From NCBI GenBank assembly GCA_903952205.1, contig CAJBEZ010000094.1, positions 1 to 51,149 on the forward strand: a stretch of 51,149 nucleotides of DNA, written 5' to 3'. Shown here piece by piece: positions 1 through 8,090 of the stretch (position 1 is the first letter of the stretch; each line of letters opens with the position of its first letter). The stretch is from an uncultured Desulfomonile sp. GTDB lineage: Bacteria; Desulfobacterota; Desulfomonilia; Desulfomonilales; Desulfomonilaceae. The notes below the pieces were generated by a model. It was not told the origin of the DNA and ran no database searches. It saw only the letters and a list, made by a program, of their open reading frames with translations. Position numbers and translations under genes: made by a program.

Positions 1-69
1 GCATGATTTGGCCACCTTTAATTAGTAACTGGAGAATCCTATAAACCTTAGCTTTTTGTCTTTTATTAC

Positions 70-98
70 TTGACAAGAATTAAAAGATTTGAGACAAT
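70..98 (+). promoter_or_regulatory. Promoter of the left-element regulator
   Basis: TTGACA (70-75), a 17-bp spacer and GACAAT (93-98) form a sigma70-type promoter reading right into the regulator at 232. The same -35, spacer length and -10 occur before the paralogous regulator of the right element (5757-5785, minus strand), so the arrangement is conserved. Confidence 0.7.
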
Positions 99-99
99 T

Positions 100-137
100 C
101 CCCATACACGATAAAATGTTGTTCGTGATTAATGGGG
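100..137. promoter_or_regulatory. Candidate operator between divergent promoters, left element
   Basis: A 38-bp segment bounded by CCCC (100-103) and GGGG (134-137) lies between the two divergent -10 boxes. It is an imperfect inverted repeat and matches the equivalent 38-bp segment at 5718-5755 of the right element. The natural ligand is the adjacent HTH regulator; that is inference. Confidence 0.5.
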
Positions 138-140
138 CGT

Positions 141-169
141 AATGTATATAGCCTTGATTTTCGTGTCAA
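141..169 (-). promoter_or_regulatory. Divergent leftward promoter, left element
   Basis: On the minus strand TTGACA (169-164), 17 bp, then TACATT (146-141). It reads left, out of the window, and is the counterpart of the rightward early promoter at 5686-5714. It suggests that the early genes of the left element lie beyond position 1. Confidence 0.6.
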
Positions 170-231
170 GCTCTTTTTGTCATCTACTGCAAAAAACAAC
201 TGGCAACCTCATGGAAAGGGGGTAAATGGAA

Positions 232-855
232 ATGGCTTCAAAACATCTTTATTTTGTCGCTAAAGTTCTCTATGCGGAGAAAACAGGGGAAGAGTTGAGC
301 GATGTTACTATGAGTCGAATTCACGAGGTTTGTGGGTTAAGTCGGCAGACCGTCGTTAACTGGAAGATTAGTAATGTGGTGCCTCAGAATAGCAAGATAG
401 ATCAGCTTTGTCTCGCCACGGGTGTTTCTAAAGAATTTGTCGACGCTATTATGAGCCTGCCATTGGACATTGAAATAAATGAAAATGATTTCTATACCGC
501 TATAAAAAACAGGGATATACCTTACATCAAAAGATTAGGATTTTCTCCTAATTTTCTCCCGTCACAGTTAATCGCAGCTATTGAAGCATTGAGCCCGGAT
601 CACTTAGTAAAAAAGCTTTGGGCATATCGAAACAAAGGTGATGATTATCTTCCACCTGTTGATCGATTTATTTTTTTCGCTGGGTCTGCAAGGATACTGT
701 ATAAGGATTTTATTAGTTGGATTGAATCCAGTCCGAAAGACGTCAAAATCTCAATAGACTATTTAACGTCTATTATGGACAATCTGGAAATTCCTGTTCA
801 GGAACGGGGGTTGTTCTTTATGCGCCCTGATCGAATCGAAAAAAATCTGAGATAG
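232..855 (+). CDS. HTH regulator of the left element (phage repressor-like)
   Basis: About 207 residues with a helix-turn-helix near residues 28-50 (VCGLSRQTVVNWK) and a C-terminal domain I do not recognise. It is a clear paralogue of the 4966-5625 protein along its whole length. I start it at ATG 232 (MASKH) rather than ATG 226, because the homologue starts there and the G-rich Shine-Dalgarno sequence has the same 9-nt spacing in both. Its position beside divergent promoters and upstream of the integrase suggests a lysogeny or maintenance regulator; no catalytic motif is visible. It might instead be a general XRE-type regulator. Confidence 0.75.
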   Translation: MASKHLYFVAKVLYAEKTGEELSDVTMSRIHEVCGLSRQTVVNWKISNVVPQNSKIDQLCLATGVSKEFVDAIMSLPLDIEINENDFYTAIKNRDIPYIKRLGFSPNFLPSQLIAAIEALSPDHLVKKLWAYRNKGDDYLPPVDRFIFFAGSARILYKDFISWIESSPKDVKISIDYLTSIMDNLEIPVQERGLFFMRPDRIEKNLR

Positions 856-1035
856 AAAATTCACCAAAAGAAGTGCGGAATCAGGCAAGTTAACTGTTAT
901 TTAGGAGGGTGGGCGACGTCAGGAATTTCGAGTTTCCCTGATGAATCGCGCGTACCTGGGGCGCAAGATTTAATCCCAAAACGATTTTTTTTCATTTTTT
1001 GGGTTCCTTGAAATCATTGGGATTTTGAGAGCACA

Positions 1036-1074
1036 ATTTCACCAAATTACACCAAAATAATCTAATTACACCAA
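1036..1074. repeat. Three ATTACACCAA direct repeats
   Basis: ATTTCACCAA (1036-1045), ATTACACCAA (1046-1055) and ATTACACCAA (1065-1074). Short direct repeats on the integrase-gene side of a prophage end are often arm-type integrase or excisionase sites. Here that is inference. Confidence 0.45.
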
Positions 1075-1115
1075 CTCAACCCCTTAACATCAGGTCACTT
1101 TATGCTATTTTATAG

Positions 1116-1145
1116 TTGACCTGCAGAACCTCGAACAGTTATAAT
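1116..1145 (+). promoter_or_regulatory. Promoter for the excisionase/integrase operon
   Basis: TTGACC (1116-1121), 18 bp, TATAAT (1140-1145). It would transcribe the small ORF at 1400, the two excisionase-like genes and the integrase. Confidence 0.55.
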
Positions 1146-1399
1146 TCTTCGCAATTGAGAAAACATCGTTACGTCTTTTTTCGTCAGGGTAATTGCCTGA
1201 TTTTCGGGGGAAGCGTTTCAGAATTCGCGTTCGTATCAATACCTTAGAGTGAACTGGATGCCGTTGATAGGGGTTGTGGGATAGCCGCGCTCCCAGCTAC
1301 CGAGTTTGCTGACTATCCAACTGTGCCAGGCCATATCAGGCGATTCGTTAAAAGGGAACAAGTAGAGGATCTCTATCTTTATTTTAAAGGAGGCTGCCG

Positions 1400-1558
1400 A
1401 TGTCGCAACCCGTTGATCTGATGGAACTAGAAACACTCACTTCTGAAATTGTTCACCCTTGGTCAGACGGAGATTATCGTCTTCCTGGCTACTTCTCGTC
1501 CTCTAAGGCAAAATTCATTTCAAAACAGGAGACACGTATTAAATGGAACAACTTGTAA
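1400..1558 (+). CDS. Small hypothetical protein upstream of excisionase
   Basis: A 52-residue ORF (starts MSQPVDLMELE) preceded by a near-perfect AAAGGAGG 6 nt from its ATG. It overlaps the next gene by 16 bp, which suggests translational coupling. It is acidic, with no domain I recognise. The strong ribosome binding site is the main support. Confidence 0.5.
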   Translation: MSQPVDLMELETLTSEIVHPWSDGDYRLPGYFSSSKAKFISKQETRIKWNNL

Positions 1559-1755
1559 AGATTACTGACGCCGCAGAGCAATTGGGAATCCACTATCAAA
1601 CACTTCGCAGGTGGGTACGTGATGGCCGTGGCCCCAGATGTGTTCTCACACCAGGAAACAGGATGTGTTTTAGGGAATCTGATTTGCGCCACTGGACAAA
1701 CAGTCTGGATACAATTGAACCGGCGTCGTCTGAATCCGGCAAGCGTATACCTTAA
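1543..1755 (+). CDS. Excisionase-like MerR-type HTH protein
   Basis: A 70-residue protein with one winged-helix domain of the Xis/MerR type: ITDAAEQLGIHYQTLRRWVRDG followed by an RMCFRESDLRHW wing and helix. Such proteins bend DNA during integrase-mediated excision or act as regulators. It lies between the regulator and the integrase of the left element, the usual place for Xis. The second HTH gene downstream is an equally good Xis candidate. Confidence 0.7.
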   Translation: MEQLVKITDAAEQLGIHYQTLRRWVRDGRGPRCVLTPGNRMCFRESDLRHWTNSLDTIEPASSESGKRIP

Positions 1756-1947
1756 AATCCCATGAGCCGTTAATTCGTGGGGGGTTACTCAAACCTAGCT
1801 GTTGGTCGAGGAGTTATGAAAAGTCGTCGACAAAAATCTTAAGTCCAAAAAATTCTTCAGCCATAGCTAAAAGCCCTGTTTATCAAATCGAATGTCAGGT
1901 CAAGATTTGTATTGGTTATGGAATGTTGCCAGGGGGGTAAGGCAAAA

Positions 1948-2262
1948 TTGGAAACGTATTTTACTGTCCACGAAGTGGCGAGAAAATTGCGAAAATCTGA
2001 GATTTCAGTCTCTAGGTGGTTGAGGGAAGGTAAATTACCATACACTCAGGTTTCCGAGCGGCGTAGGTTAATATCTGAATCCGATCTACAAAATTTCCTG
2101 GATAGAAGACGTGTCGCCTCACCGAAAAAAAGGGTTGACGTAGTTAACAAACATGTCGCATCGTTTGAGGATAGATCTTTGAAAACAGAGGATCGTGCGG
2201 GGGATACGCGGGAAATGGATGTGAAATCTTTACGAAAGGAGATTTCACAGTTATGGCGGTAA
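1948..2262 (+). CDS. Second excisionase-like HTH protein
   Basis: A MerR/Xis-type helix-turn-helix (TVHEVARKLRKSEISVSRWL, then RRRLISESDLQNFL) with a charged C-terminal tail of about 45 residues. I choose TTG 1948 because a GGGGGG ribosome site (1932-1937) lies 10 nt upstream; in-frame ATGs at 1912 and 1918 have no such site. It overlaps the integrase start by 10 bp, so the two are probably cotranslated. It could supply the excisionase of the left element. Confidence 0.65.
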   Translation: METYFTVHEVARKLRKSEISVSRWLREGKLPYTQVSERRRLISESDLQNFLDRRRVASPKKRVDVVNKHVASFEDRSLKTEDRAGDTREMDVKSLRKEISQLWR

Positions 2263-3410
2263 AACTGCAAGGTAAAACCTGGTATGTGTTTTTCAGACCA
2301 TTTGGAAGCCAGATTAAGCTCGCATTGAAGGATTGTGAATCAAGGCGGCAGGCGGTGGCGTTAGAAGCCGAGTTGCTTGAGGCATTGCAAAAGAGTGATT
2401 ACTCGAACCTTACCGGCATTGCGAGACAGACAGTGGTCAAACTCTTTGCTAATCAGGGATGGGAAATGCCGGAAGGCCTACAACCGACACGGGCTAAAGA
2501 GCCACCAAAGGAGTTTACACTTTGGGATGCGGTAAAGCTCTACACGAGTGACCCAAGTTATAAAAATCTTTCCAGGCCCGAAGACTACGCTACAAAGTTG
2601 GCGCACCTAGTTGGATTCTTCAAAAAAGACAGACCGGTGAAGGATGTTTGGATATCGGATTTGAAGTTGTATCGTACCCATAGGGCAAACCAAGGAATGT
2701 CCAACGCGACGATCAACCGTGAATTAGCGGCATTCAGTGGGATTTTTCGGGTTTTAGTTGAACATCAGATAGTAGAGATCAATCCTTGTAGGCAACTCCC
2801 GAAACTGAGTGAGAAGTCAGGTCAACGCCAAGTCTATATTAGCCTTGAGGATGTTGGCAAGATTATGAATTTTTCACCCGATTGGTTTAGAGACATGATT
2901 TGGATGAGTTATCTGACAGGCATGCGCCGGGGTGAAGTCCATAAGCTACAGTGGCGGCATGTGAACATGAACACAAGGATAATTTCCTTCCATGCAACCG
3001 AAACGAAAGAAGGACAGTCAAAACGTGTCCCTATACACAGGGACTTGATGCCAATATTTCAGAGGCTTCGTAAAGTCAGGTCTTTGAGTGACGACAGAAT
3101 ATTTCTAACCAGCGAACAATCGCTTAGGCTGCCGTGGGTGAGAGCGTTAGACAAACTACAATGGGAAGATCCAAGACCGAGGTTTCATGATTTGCGACAC
3201 GCTTGGAAAACAAACGCCAGGCGAAGCGGCCTAGACTCAGAGATTCGAGAAATGATCCTAGGCCATGCCAACAGAAAACTGGATGTATCGCAGCGATATG
3301 GATTCATAGATGATCAAGAGTTAGTCAACGCTATCGACAAATTCACTTACGACAATGGCTTAACCCAAATTCTAGTTGCGTCTAAGGCCGGAATGTACGA
3401 GTCTAAATGA
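2253..3410 (+). CDS. int: Tyrosine recombinase (integrase) of the left element
   Basis: 385 residues. An N-terminal AP2-like arm-binding region is followed by a SAM-like core-binding domain (about 95-185) and the catalytic domain. Visible catalytic residues are the Arg of TGMRRGEVHKLQW, the HDLRH box, LGHAN, and the Tyr of SQRYGF. ATG 2253 has AAAGGAGA upstream. The gene ends 95 bp from the tRNA-Arg fragment, as expected for an integrase next to its attachment site. It is clearly not the same subfamily as the integrase at 3622. Confidence 0.93.
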   Translation: MAVKLQGKTWYVFFRPFGSQIKLALKDCESRRQAVALEAELLEALQKSDYSNLTGIARQTVVKLFANQGWEMPEGLQPTRAKEPPKEFTLWDAVKLYTSDPSYKNLSRPEDYATKLAHLVGFFKKDRPVKDVWISDLKLYRTHRANQGMSNATINRELAAFSGIFRVLVEHQIVEINPCRQLPKLSEKSGQRQVYISLEDVGKIMNFSPDWFRDMIWMSYLTGMRRGEVHKLQWRHVNMNTRIISFHATETKEGQSKRVPIHRDLMPIFQRLRKVRSLSDDRIFLTSEQSLRLPWVRALDKLQWEDPRPRFHDLRHAWKTNARRSGLDSEIREMILGHANRKLDVSQRYGFIDDQELVNAIDKFTYDNGLTQILVASKAGMYESK

Positions 3411-3504
3411 TGCCCTGTTACCTTTTTGTTACCTTTTCTCAAATCATGTTGATTAATGAGTCAGTTTTTCGGGAATTTCAACATCTAAACTATTGTTTTT
3501 ATTT

Positions 3505-3551
<47 letters not shown>

Positions 3552-3621
3552 TGCAACTATACTGAAAGCATTAACAAATATCGACATGGAGGGCATTTAG
3601 AGGGCATGAGAAAACCTTTAA

Positions 3622-4704
3622 TTATTTCGCAATGTTACAAAGCGGGTCCATCTTCTCGGCTATCGCTTTAAAGTGATCTGTAAACACATGGATGTATTTA
3701 CTTGAAGTGCTGAAACTTGTGTGGCCTAATATTTCCTGAACAGCTTTAATATCCCCTGTGACCTGATATATCTTGGCGGCTGATGTGTGTCTTATACCAT
3801 GAAAACGAAAGTTTTTATCAATGCCCGCTATTCGCTTTATTTTGGCCCATTTCTTGCGCGGAAAATCCTGAAAAGGTTGTCCGGTTGCGTGATTAATCCA
3901 AAAATAAGGCGTCCCATTGTCAGGAATATTTTCTAACATTTCAATTACGCTGCTTGCCAATCGCACTACATGTTTTCTCCCTCGCTTCTGAATAACAAAA
4001 ATTGCCCCCTCTTTAAAATCAACATCTTCCCTCTTTAGGTGAACCACGTTCATTTTTCTCAGTCCCGTAGCAAGAGCGACTACCAACATTTGAAAAAATG
4101 TTTCATTTATGTTTTTTGCGGCACGCAACATAAGATCAGTCTTTTCAGTATTTAAAAAGACAATATTCCCTTCGTCAGGCCGAAAAAGGGGCGTTTTGGA
4201 AAAAGGACAAGGTTTGTCTTCAACTGTATATTTCCAACAAGCCTTTGCCGCAGCGTGGTATCGGTCGCACGTATTTTTGGAAAAATTTCTGTTTAACAGG
4301 GAAACTCGAAACTCCTGAAACAGAATAGGAGTTATTGTGTCAATTTTCCTATTCTTTCCCCAAAAATCCCCCATTTCGGTCAGATATCTGTAGGAATCCA
4401 GACAATAGCGGTGGGTTCTACCTTCCGCTTCCAACTTGGAACAAAATCTTGCAACCAAATCGCTCCAATGTAGATTATTAACATTGGCTTCCGTCGTCGC
4501 CATGACTTTAAGTTCAGCCTCGGCTCTTCTCGCAACAGATAATCCAACCGTTCCAAGTTTTCGTTTGATTTTCCTTCCGGCGTTATCTCTTACTTCAATC
4601 CAGTAAATCGCTCCCTGCGGAATAAATTTCTGTCCGCATCCACAAATCGCTGTCTTTAAACTATGTTTTTTGGAACAATTCACGCACTCAAAGAAAATAG
4701 ACAT
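3622..4704 (-). CDS. int: Tyrosine recombinase (integrase) of the right element
   Basis: 360 residues. The N-terminus carries a small zinc-ribbon-like Cys cluster (CVNC...CGCG, residues 7-25), then an arm-binding segment, a SAM-like core-binding domain and a catalytic domain. Catalytic residues seen: the Arg in TGLRKMNVVHL (Met-Asn replaces the usual Gly-Glu), the HGIRH box, LGHTS and the Tyr in SKYIHVF. The gene points at the tRNA-Arg fragment 72 bp past its stop, so it is the integrase of the element extending right. The Cys cluster is unusual for this family. Confidence 0.93.
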   Translation of the reverse strand: MSIFFECVNCSKKHSLKTAICGCGQKFIPQGAIYWIEVRDNAGRKIKRKLGTVGLSVARRAEAELKVMATTEANVNNLHWSDLVARFCSKLEAEGRTHRYCLDSYRYLTEMGDFWGKNRKIDTITPILFQEFRVSLLNRNFSKNTCDRYHAAAKACWKYTVEDKPCPFSKTPLFRPDEGNIVFLNTEKTDLMLRAAKNINETFFQMLVVALATGLRKMNVVHLKREDVDFKEGAIFVIQKRGRKHVVRLASSVIEMLENIPDNGTPYFWINHATGQPFQDFPRKKWAKIKRIAGIDKNFRFHGIRHTSAAKIYQVTGDIKAVQEILGHTSFSTSSKYIHVFTDHFKAIAEKMDPLCNIAK

Positions 4705-4749
4705 CGTTACCTCCTTTGTAGCTGAGAATCGAAGCTAAACGTTTAAAGA

Positions 4750-4781
4750 ATAAGAGCCCATCCCTTTAGATAGGCTCTTAT
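4750..4781. other. Hairpin between regulator and integrase
   Basis: ATAAGAGCC (4750-4758) pairs with GGCTCTTAT (4773-4781) with further pairing inside. Neither strand has a clear U tract after it, so it may be a weak terminator or a processing stem limiting integrase expression from the regulator promoter. Confidence 0.4.
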
Positions 4782-4965
4782 AACAGTCACATGAAATAAT
4801 TTCCCCACAAAACCGTAATGGCACACACTCCGAGTCTTCCTATACACACACTCGCCAAAATCGCGTTTTGCGTTATTTTCTTCACTAAAGAAAACTGTCT
4901 TACATTTTGTTTTTGTTCAAAAGAGAAACCGACATTTCTATGTCGCCCACCCCCCGAGACTACAG

Positions 4966-5625
4966 TTAGCTCGCCTCTTTTACCCGAATCTCTTTTAACG
5001 ATTTTTTTATTCCCTGATATTCCTGTTCCGGTCGCATTAAAAACAATGCCCGTTCCTGAACAGGAACTTCCAAGTTGTCCAAAATGGACGTTAAATAATC
5101 TATCGAAATCTTAACATCCTTGGGTTCAGCTTCAATCCAATCAATTAAATCTTGATAAATTATTCGTGCCGCCCCAATAAAAAAAGTAAATCGGTTTACA
5201 GGGGAAAGAAAATCGTCTCCATGATTTCTATATTCCCAAAGTTTTTTAACTAAGTGATTCGGGCTTAATTCTTCTATAGCGGCGATTAACTGTGACGGGA
5301 GAAAATTAAGAGAAAACCCCAATTTTTTGAAGTAGGAGAAATTTCTATTTTTTACGGCCTCGCAAAATTCCTTTTGATTTACATCCACGTCCCACGGTAA
5401 ATCTATAACCGATTCCGCAAGTTCCCTGGAAACTCCGGTGGCTAAACAAAACCGATCAAGTTTGCTTTTTCTTACTGCAACATCGCTGGCTTTCCAGTTA
5501 ACGATTGTTTGCCTACTTAGCCCACAAACTTCGTGAATCCGACTCGTACTAATATCATTTAGCTCTTCTCCTGTTTTTTCCGAATAAATAGCCTTGGCGA
5601 CAAGATAAAGATGCTTTGAAGCCAT
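4966..5625 (-). CDS. HTH regulator of the right element (phage repressor-like)
   Basis: 219 residues, paralogous over its length to the 232-855 protein: the same HTH (CGLSRQTIVNWK), the same LNFLPSQLIAAIEELSP block and the same PKDVKISIDYL block. The likely start is ATG 5625 (MASKH); the upstream in-frame ATG at 5646 would place the AAAGGAGG ribosome site inside the gene. It has a C-terminal extension of about 12 residues compared with the left copy. It lies beside a divergent promoter pair and an operator candidate. I infer control of the lysogenic/early switch; no LexA-like autoprotease motif is visible. Confidence 0.75.
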   Translation of the reverse strand: MASKHLYLVAKAIYSEKTGEELNDISTSRIHEVCGLSRQTIVNWKASDVAVRKSKLDRFCLATGVSRELAESVIDLPWDVDVNQKEFCEAVKNRNFSYFKKLGFSLNFLPSQLIAAIEELSPNHLVKKLWEYRNHGDDFLSPVNRFTFFIGAARIIYQDLIDWIEAEPKDVKISIDYLTSILDNLEVPVQERALFLMRPEQEYQGIKKSLKEIRVKEAS

Positions 5626-5685
5626 TTTCAGTTTCCTCCTTTCCATGAAACGTCCAGCTCGGATCTTTTGAATGTCTAATTAAAC

Positions 5686-5714
5686 TTGACACCGCGTCAG
5701 AAACACTGTATAAT
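5686..5714 (+). promoter_or_regulatory. Early rightward promoter of the right element
   Basis: TTGACA (5686-5691), 17 bp, TATAAT (5709-5714): a perfect sigma70 consensus. It fires right, away from the regulator gene, into the leader ORF and the replication/recombination genes. A perfect consensus suggests it is strong unless repressed. Confidence 0.85.
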
Positions 5715-5717
5715 TCG

Positions 5718-5755
5718 CCCCATTAATCAAGACAACATTATCATTGTCTAAGGGG
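5718..5755. promoter_or_regulatory. Candidate operator between divergent promoters, right element
   Basis: A 38-bp segment from CCCC (5718-5721) to GGGG (5752-5755), with TTGTC/GACAA half-sites inside, between the -10 boxes of both promoters. It is the same length and general sequence as 100-137. A protein bound here would block both promoters. Confidence 0.55.
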
Positions 5756-5756
5756 T

Positions 5757-5785
5757 ATTGTCTCAAATTTCTTGATTCTTGTCAA
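5757..5785 (-). promoter_or_regulatory. Regulator promoter, right element
   Basis: On the minus strand TTGACA (5785-5780), 17 bp, GACAAT (5762-5757), reading left into the regulator at 5625. The elements are identical to those at 70-98. Confidence 0.7.
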
Positions 5786-5857
5786 GTAACAAATAACAAA
5801 AAAGTAAAGAATTTAAAGCGGTCCAATAGTTAATTAAAGGGGAGGCAATATCATACA

Positions 5858-5983
5858 ATGTTAATAATAAAACAAACACTAAACGGCATAATATCGCCTA
5901 TTAGTGCTGTTTTAACAACTTTGGACAAGGTTCATTTTCGTTTGATCTGTAAGATTAAACACGGCAGGGCGCAAACTAAATGA
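5858..5983 (+). CDS. Short leader ORF, 41 residues
   Basis: First ORF after the early promoter, with GGGGAGG upstream (rather far, about 13 nt). Basic, with no recognisable domain (starts MLIIKQTLNGI). It may be a real small early protein or a leader peptide; support is position and ribosome site only. Confidence 0.35.
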   Translation: MLIIKQTLNGIISPISAVLTTLDKVHFRLICKIKHGRAQTK

Positions 5984-6015
5984 GCGCCATATTGCCTATT
6001 ACCAATTACAACAAT

Positions 6016-6049
6016 ATACAAAACAGCAAATTACCGCGTTGTTTTGTAT
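6016..6049 (+). other. Hairpin in the early leader
   Basis: ATACAAAAC (6016-6024) and GTTTTGTAT (6041-6049) form a 9-bp stem with a 16-nt loop, downstream of the leader ORF and 48 nt before the next gene. It could be a pause, antitermination or binding site; no U tract follows directly. Confidence 0.4.
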
Positions 6050-6096
6050 CATTTTGACCAGTTTATCTTAATTATCGCCTTTGGAAAGGGGGGGAT

Positions 6097-6270
6097 ATGC
6101 CTAAACCCATTAAAATCACTTACAACGGGGAAACCATGTCCATTCGCAAATGGGCGCAAAAACTAAACATTTCAACAGAAGGGCTAAGTTTCAGACTGAG
6201 AAAAGGATTAGCTCTTCATCAAGCTCTAAAACCTAGAGACATTTACACACCACGAGGGACCGGCAAATGA
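6097..6270 (+). CDS. Small phage HTH protein
   Basis: 57 residues; the pattern SIRKWAQKLNISTEGLSFRL then RKG is the short HTH unit seen in many phage proteins (Trp, then 'LxxRLxKGW'-like). A GGGGGGG run at 6088-6094 is the ribosome site. Its stop overlaps the next start in ATGA. Likely a small DNA-binding early regulator. Confidence 0.6.
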   Translation: MPKPIKITYNGETMSIRKWAQKLNISTEGLSFRLRKGLALHQALKPRDIYTPRGTGK

Positions 6271-6545
6271 TCAAAATGGGAATAGACGCTGACCGATTAT
6301 ATTCGGTAGCTGATGTCGCTGGAATTTTAAACGTCTCAAGAAAAACAATGGAACGATTAGTGAAGGAAACTCCACTTGAATACGTCAACTTAAATGGTGG
6401 GCGACAGTATTCATCCATACGAATTCTTGGCTCAACGTTAATCAATTTCATCGAGAAAAACACAGTCACCGGGGATAGGAAACCTTTGTATGACGCCAAA
6501 TCAAGAAAGAATACTATTTTCAGAAGTTTGCAGGGTCGTTGCTAA
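6267..6545 (+). CDS. Excisionase-like DNA-binding protein
   Basis: 92 residues with an Xis/MerR-type HTH (YSVADVAGILNVSRKTMERL, then a wing with GGRQYSSIRI). It overlaps the previous gene by 4 bp and the following HU gene by 56 bp in another frame. It could be the excisionase of the right element, although it lies on the other side of the switch from the integrase, or an early transcription factor. Confidence 0.6.
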   Translation: MIKMGIDADRLYSVADVAGILNVSRKTMERLVKETPLEYVNLNGGRQYSSIRILGSTLINFIEKNTVTGDRKPLYDAKSRKNTIFRSLQGRC

Positions 6546-6795
6546 AAAACTCAGGGTTAGACAAGACCTCACGAAACAAATTGCCGCTACCCTGTTTTCT
6601 GAAATCATAAACCAGTTATGCGCAAACAAACGGATTGTAATTGTAAATTTTGGCATTTTTTCGGTTCGATCAACTCCGGCTCGAAAAGCCCCTCAAATGC
6701 CAGGTGACACTACGATCCGATTTAGCCCGGCCCATCAAATGCCGAGGTTTAAATTTAGTAAAAGAGTTACTCGGAAAATAAATGAATCCTACTGA
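6490..6795 (+). CDS. HU/IHF-family DNA-binding protein
   Basis: 101 residues. Helices 1-2 (RQDLTKQIAATLFSEIINQL), then the conserved NFGIFSVR turn, the arm region with a Pro where DNA-intercalating prolines sit, and the closing FKFSKRVTRKIN helix. This matches HU/IHF length and order. HU-like proteins bend DNA at origins and attachment sites. The start overlaps the preceding gene. Confidence 0.85.
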   Translation: MTPNQERILFSEVCRVVAKKLRVRQDLTKQIAATLFSEIINQLCANKRIVIVNFGIFSVRSTPARKAPQMPGDTTIRFSPAHQMPRFKFSKRVTRKINESY

Positions 6796-7075
6796 TACAA
6801 ACCAAATTGATTGTCTTCTGGATTGTAAACACACCTTAACAGACTGTGAAGCCCGACAAGTGGGACGCTGGCGTTATAGCAATCCAAAAGACCACTCAAC
6901 GCTCAATCTCATGTTTATAAGCTGCAAAAATTGCAAATATTGGCTGACAGACCGGGAATATGAAAACAAAACCCAAAAAATTAACAGACAGATTTTGGGG
7001 ATGAGGGGGAAACATGCAAGAAAGCAACCTAGGAAAAAAGATCTCACAACTCAACGATTCACAACGCCTAAATAA
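6782..7075 (+). CDS. Hypothetical Cys-rich early protein
   Basis: 97 residues with scattered cysteines (CLLDC, TDCE, SCKNCKYW) that could bind a metal, and a basic C-terminus. It overlaps both neighbours, so it belongs to the same translational chain. I do not recognise the family. Confidence 0.55.
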   Translation: MNPTDTNQIDCLLDCKHTLTDCEARQVGRWRYSNPKDHSTLNLMFISCKNCKYWLTDREYENKTQKINRQILGMRGKHARKQPRKKDLTTQRFTTPK

Positions 7076-7199
7076 AATTATGAAAAGCATTCTTGATAGA
7101 ACGTCGGGCGTAGCGACAAAACGGGACTCAAGGCTATTTTTACTAGCTTTTGAAAGGAGGCTAAGTCAAATGTTGACTCCGCCAGAAAAGGTAGCTTGA
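7014..7199 (+). CDS. Hypothetical 61-residue protein
   Basis: Overlaps the end of the preceding ORF by 62 bp and ends in TGATG overlapping the RuvC-like gene. A GGGGGAAAC ribosome site precedes its ATG. Charged and helical; function unknown. Confidence 0.5.
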   Translation: MQESNLGKKISQLNDSQRLNKIMKSILDRTSGVATKRDSRLFLLAFERRLSQMLTPPEKVA

Positions 7200-7642
7200 T
7201 GCCAACTAAACTTTACCAGATTGCATTTGATCCAGGAATGACAGGCTGTGGTTATTCTGTCTGGCAAAATAGTAAATGGTCAAAAGTAGGGACAATAATT
7301 CCGAAGGGCTCCAACCATCTATCAAAGCTAATGGATTTACAAGAAAAATTAACCGAATTTTTCATAAACCTTTTAAGTGAGCCAAACAGCCTAGTCGTCA
7401 AGGTAGTTATTGAAGAATGGGAAAGATTTATTCCCCGTTTCAAAGTTGCCACGATGCTCAAAAGCGCCGAAGGACGGGGTGTCTTGATTTCAGTCGCATC
7501 TCTTTTCTGCCAGGACATTTGCTTCGTTAACAAAAGAAGGGCTCCAAAACACGAAGCTCAATGGCTGGCGACAGCAAATCAGGTTTCAGGTTCAAGTCAT
7601 GCGTTAGACGCATATTATCTTGGAATATTAGGAGGTTTTTGA
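7199..7642 (+). CDS. RuvC-like Holliday junction resolvase
   Basis: 147 residues with the RNase H-like fold of RuvC: first Asp in IAFDPGMTGCGYSVW, Glu in VVIEEWERF, and a C-terminal Asp in SHALDAYYLGI. It is shorter than cellular RuvC (about 170). Phage RuvC-like enzymes resolve branched DNA from recombination-dependent replication before packaging. The neighbouring Bet, nuclease and SSB-like genes fit that role. Confidence 0.75.
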   Translation: MPTKLYQIAFDPGMTGCGYSVWQNSKWSKVGTIIPKGSNHLSKLMDLQEKLTEFFINLLSEPNSLVVKVVIEEWERFIPRFKVATMLKSAEGRGVLISVASLFCQDICFVNKRRAPKHEAQWLATANQVSGSSHALDAYYLGILGGF

Positions 7643-7643
7643 C

Positions 7644-8090
7644 TTGGAAACGAAATTCGATGAAGGGTTTGATTTAGGTGAAATCGCAAAAGAAAAAATT
7701 CCAATTCCTTTCTTCGGGGAAGAAATACTGGAAGCCTACAGTCTCAGATTTAACCAAATACCGGACAAGGATTTTATCGTTTATCGGTTCAAGGTAAACC
7801 CTAGACATGACCCGGTAGCCAACATTCTAAACGGGAAAATGCTGCTTTGGCAGGTCATGGACAAAATTCATGGAATTCCATTGCTGATCCCTTCACTAAT
7901 CGGATTGGTCCCTTACACTCAGCTTTCAACCAAGGAAACAGCGATAGAAACCGTCCTGGAAATGCTTATGGAATTAGATGTCGTAAACAGCGACAACCTG
8001 GAAGCCATTTTTAGGGCCTTTTTTATAATCCGGGGCAATTACGAACGGTATCTGAGAAAAACCGCCCGAAAGTTTGAGGCTTCGGCATGA
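7644..8090 (+). CDS. Hypothetical phage protein
   Basis: 148 residues, TTG start with GGAGG about 9 nt upstream. Mixed alpha/beta and acidic (starts METKFDEGFDLGEIAK). It overlaps the next gene by 4 bp. No motif recognised. Confidence 0.6.
   Translation: METKFDEGFDLGEIAKEKIPIPFFGEEILEAYSLRFNQIPDKDFIVYRFKVNPRHDPVANILNGKMLLWQVMDKIHGIPLLIPSLIGLVPYTQLSTKETAIETVLEMLMELDVVNSDNLEAIFRAFFIIRGNYERYLRKTARKFEASA

Larger units (their letters stand above)
856..1399. other. Non-coding stretch, left element
   Basis: No convincing gene. It holds a small repeat cluster (1036-1074) and a promoter (1116-1145), described separately. The rest contains T-rich runs near 985-1000 and nothing else I can identify. 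Confidence 0.5.

Noticed and set aside
4818-5114. 98-residue plus-strand frame opposite the regulator
   Set aside because: Mostly overlaps the well-supported regulator on the other strand and has no ribosome site or domain.
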